From: Dyella_B sp035508595
Lineage (GTDB): Bacteria > Pseudomonadota > Gammaproteobacteria > Xanthomonadales > Rhodanobacteraceae
Reading direction: 5' to 3'
Assembly (NCBI GenBank): GCA_035508595.1
Contig: DATJMR010000378.1
Coordinates: forward strand, 1 to 6,995
DNA: 6,995 nt
A program made the position numbers and the translations under genes. The notes under the pieces are model-generated. The model was given only the letters and a program-made list of their open reading frames with translations. It did not search any database and was not told the DNA's origin. Positions 6,339-6,995 of the stretch are shown here, piece after piece (within the stretch, counting starts at the first letter, position 1; each line of letters opens with the position of its first letter).

Positions 6339-6959
6339 ATGACCCTCCAGCTCACCAGCCGCCAGTTCAACATCCTCGCCTTCATCCGCGAGCGCGTGGA
6401 GCGTGGCGAGGAAGCCCCTACGCTGGAAGAAATCGGGCAGGCGATGGGCATTCCCAGCGTCAGCGCCGTGCTCAAGCATGTGCGCTCGCTGGAGGCGAAA
6501 GGTCGATTGGTGATCGAGCCCAATCGCTCGCGCGGCATCCGGTTGGTGCAGGAAGTCGATCCGCTCGCCGCCGATACGTTGGAGCTGCCGCTGATCGGTC
6601 GCATCGCGGCGGGCGAACCCATCTTTTCCGAATCGCGCGTGGAACGCAGCCTGCATGTATCGCGCTGGCTGTTCCGTCTGAAGCCGGATTACCTCGTGCG
6701 CGTCATGGGCGATTCCATGCGCGACGAAGGCATCCTGGATGGCGATCTCGTCGCCGTTCACGCCACACCGGTTGCGCGGCACGGCCAAGTCGTAGCGGCT
6801 CGCGTGGCGGGTGACCGTTTCACCATCAAGCGGCTGTATTGGAAAGGCGACGTCATTCGCTTGCTGCCGAACAGTCCCGGTTATCAACCGATCGATCCCG
6901 ATCCGACGGAAGACTTCGCCATCGAAGGGCTCTTCGCCGGCCTCGTGAGGGGCCGCTGA
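6339..6959 (+). CDS. lexA: LexA repressor, SOS-response regulator with autoprotease domain
   Basis: Represses DNA-damage genes and is inactivated by RecA-stimulated self-cleavage. The 206-residue product has both LexA domains. The winged helix-turn-helix (1-70) includes LTSRQFNILAFI and a recognition-helix region, IPSVSAVLKHVRSL (38-51), followed by SRGIRLV (64-70), the usual end of the wing. The linker leads to the cleavage site IAAGEP, Ala91-Gly92. The S24-type catalytic dyad is Ser126 (MGDSMRDEGI) and Lys164 (FTIKRL). The recognition helix differs clearly from the E. coli one (SPNAAEEHLKAL), so a different operator is expected, in line with the palindrome upstream. No good Shine-Dalgarno sits at the normal distance; AAGGTG is about 13 nt upstream. 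The stop overlaps the next start by 1 nt, so lexA appears to lead an operon. It may be a second LexA, as seen with imuA cassettes in related bacteria. Confidence 0.95.
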   Translation: MTLQLTSRQFNILAFIRERVERGEEAPTLEEIGQAMGIPSVSAVLKHVRSLEAKGRLVIEPNRSRGIRLVQEVDPLAADTLELPLIGRIAAGEPIFSESRVERSLHVSRWLFRLKPDYLVRVMGDSMRDEGILDGDLVAVHATPVARHGQVVAARVAGDRFTIKRLYWKGDVIRLLPNSPGYQPIDPDPTEDFAIEGLFAGLVRGR

Positions 6960-6995
6960 TGAGCGCGGCAGTCGCTCTGTCGGATCTGCTGGATG
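6959..6995 (+). CDS. imuA: Start of a gene coupled to lexA, probably imuA (partial)
   Basis: Twelve codons are visible, reading MSAAVALSDLLD, cut by the window end. The ATG shares one base with the lexA stop (TGATG) and has GAGGGG 6 nt upstream, so the start is convincing. In many pseudomonads and xanthomonads the gene next to lexA is imuA (RecA/SulA-like), followed by imuB and dnaE2, the damage-inducible mutagenesis cassette. The short hydrophobic beginning with a Leu-Leu pair fits what I recall of ImuA N-termini, but the identity rests mainly on context. Confidence 0.5.
   Translation, partial: MSAAVALSDLLD

Noticed and set aside
6291..6887. Minus-strand open frame of 198 codons opposite lexA
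   Set aside because: Antisense to lexA, which has an intact cleavage site and catalytic dyad. The opposite frame looks like composition-driven open sequence.

Overview
This window comes from a bacterial chromosome of moderately high GC content. The densely packed housekeeping genes and the pairing of metB with a short homoserine dehydrogenase suggest a gammaproteobacterium of the Xanthomonadales type, such as the Rhodanobacteraceae or Xanthomonadaceae. A lexA gene that appears to lead into imuA fits the same group. This placement is inferred from gene content and protein resemblance, not from a search.

Layout: (i) 1-1937, plus strand: the 3' part of metB (cystathionine gamma-synthase) overlaps by 4 nt a homoserine dehydrogenase gene of the ThrA C-terminal type, the distal end of a methionine/homoserine operon. 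(ii) 1965-3629, minus strand: a large APC-family amino acid permease, convergent with the operon. A perfect GC-rich hairpin separates the two stop codons. (iii) 3630-3841: a 212-bp divergent intergenic region with candidate promoters for the permease and for metF, plus inverted repeats next to the metF start. It contains no gene. (iv) 3842-4666: metF. (v) 4698-5279: a small exported protein with a DUF4124-like N-terminus, whose start codon lies inside a strong inverted repeat. (vi) 5343-6260: ilvE. (vii) 6339-6959: lexA, preceded by a perfect 22-bp inverted repeat that looks like its own operator. (viii) 6959-6995: the first 12 codons of a 1-nt-overlapping gene, most likely imuA of the SOS mutagenesis cassette.

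Functional picture: metB, hom and metF all serve methionine synthesis. Hom makes homoserine, MetB makes cystathionine from activated homoserine, and MetF supplies the methyl group for homocysteine methylation. IlvE carries out the last step of branched-chain amino acid synthesis, and the permease moves an unidentified amino acid or related compound. The window therefore runs from amino acid metabolism into an SOS/DNA-damage locus at its right edge.

I found no transposon, CRISPR array, RNA gene, phage gene or clearly unknown multi-gene system. The most interesting signals are regulatory: the lexA operator-like palindrome, the start codon in a hairpin ahead of the exported protein (possible leaderless transcript), and alternative pairings in front of metF.
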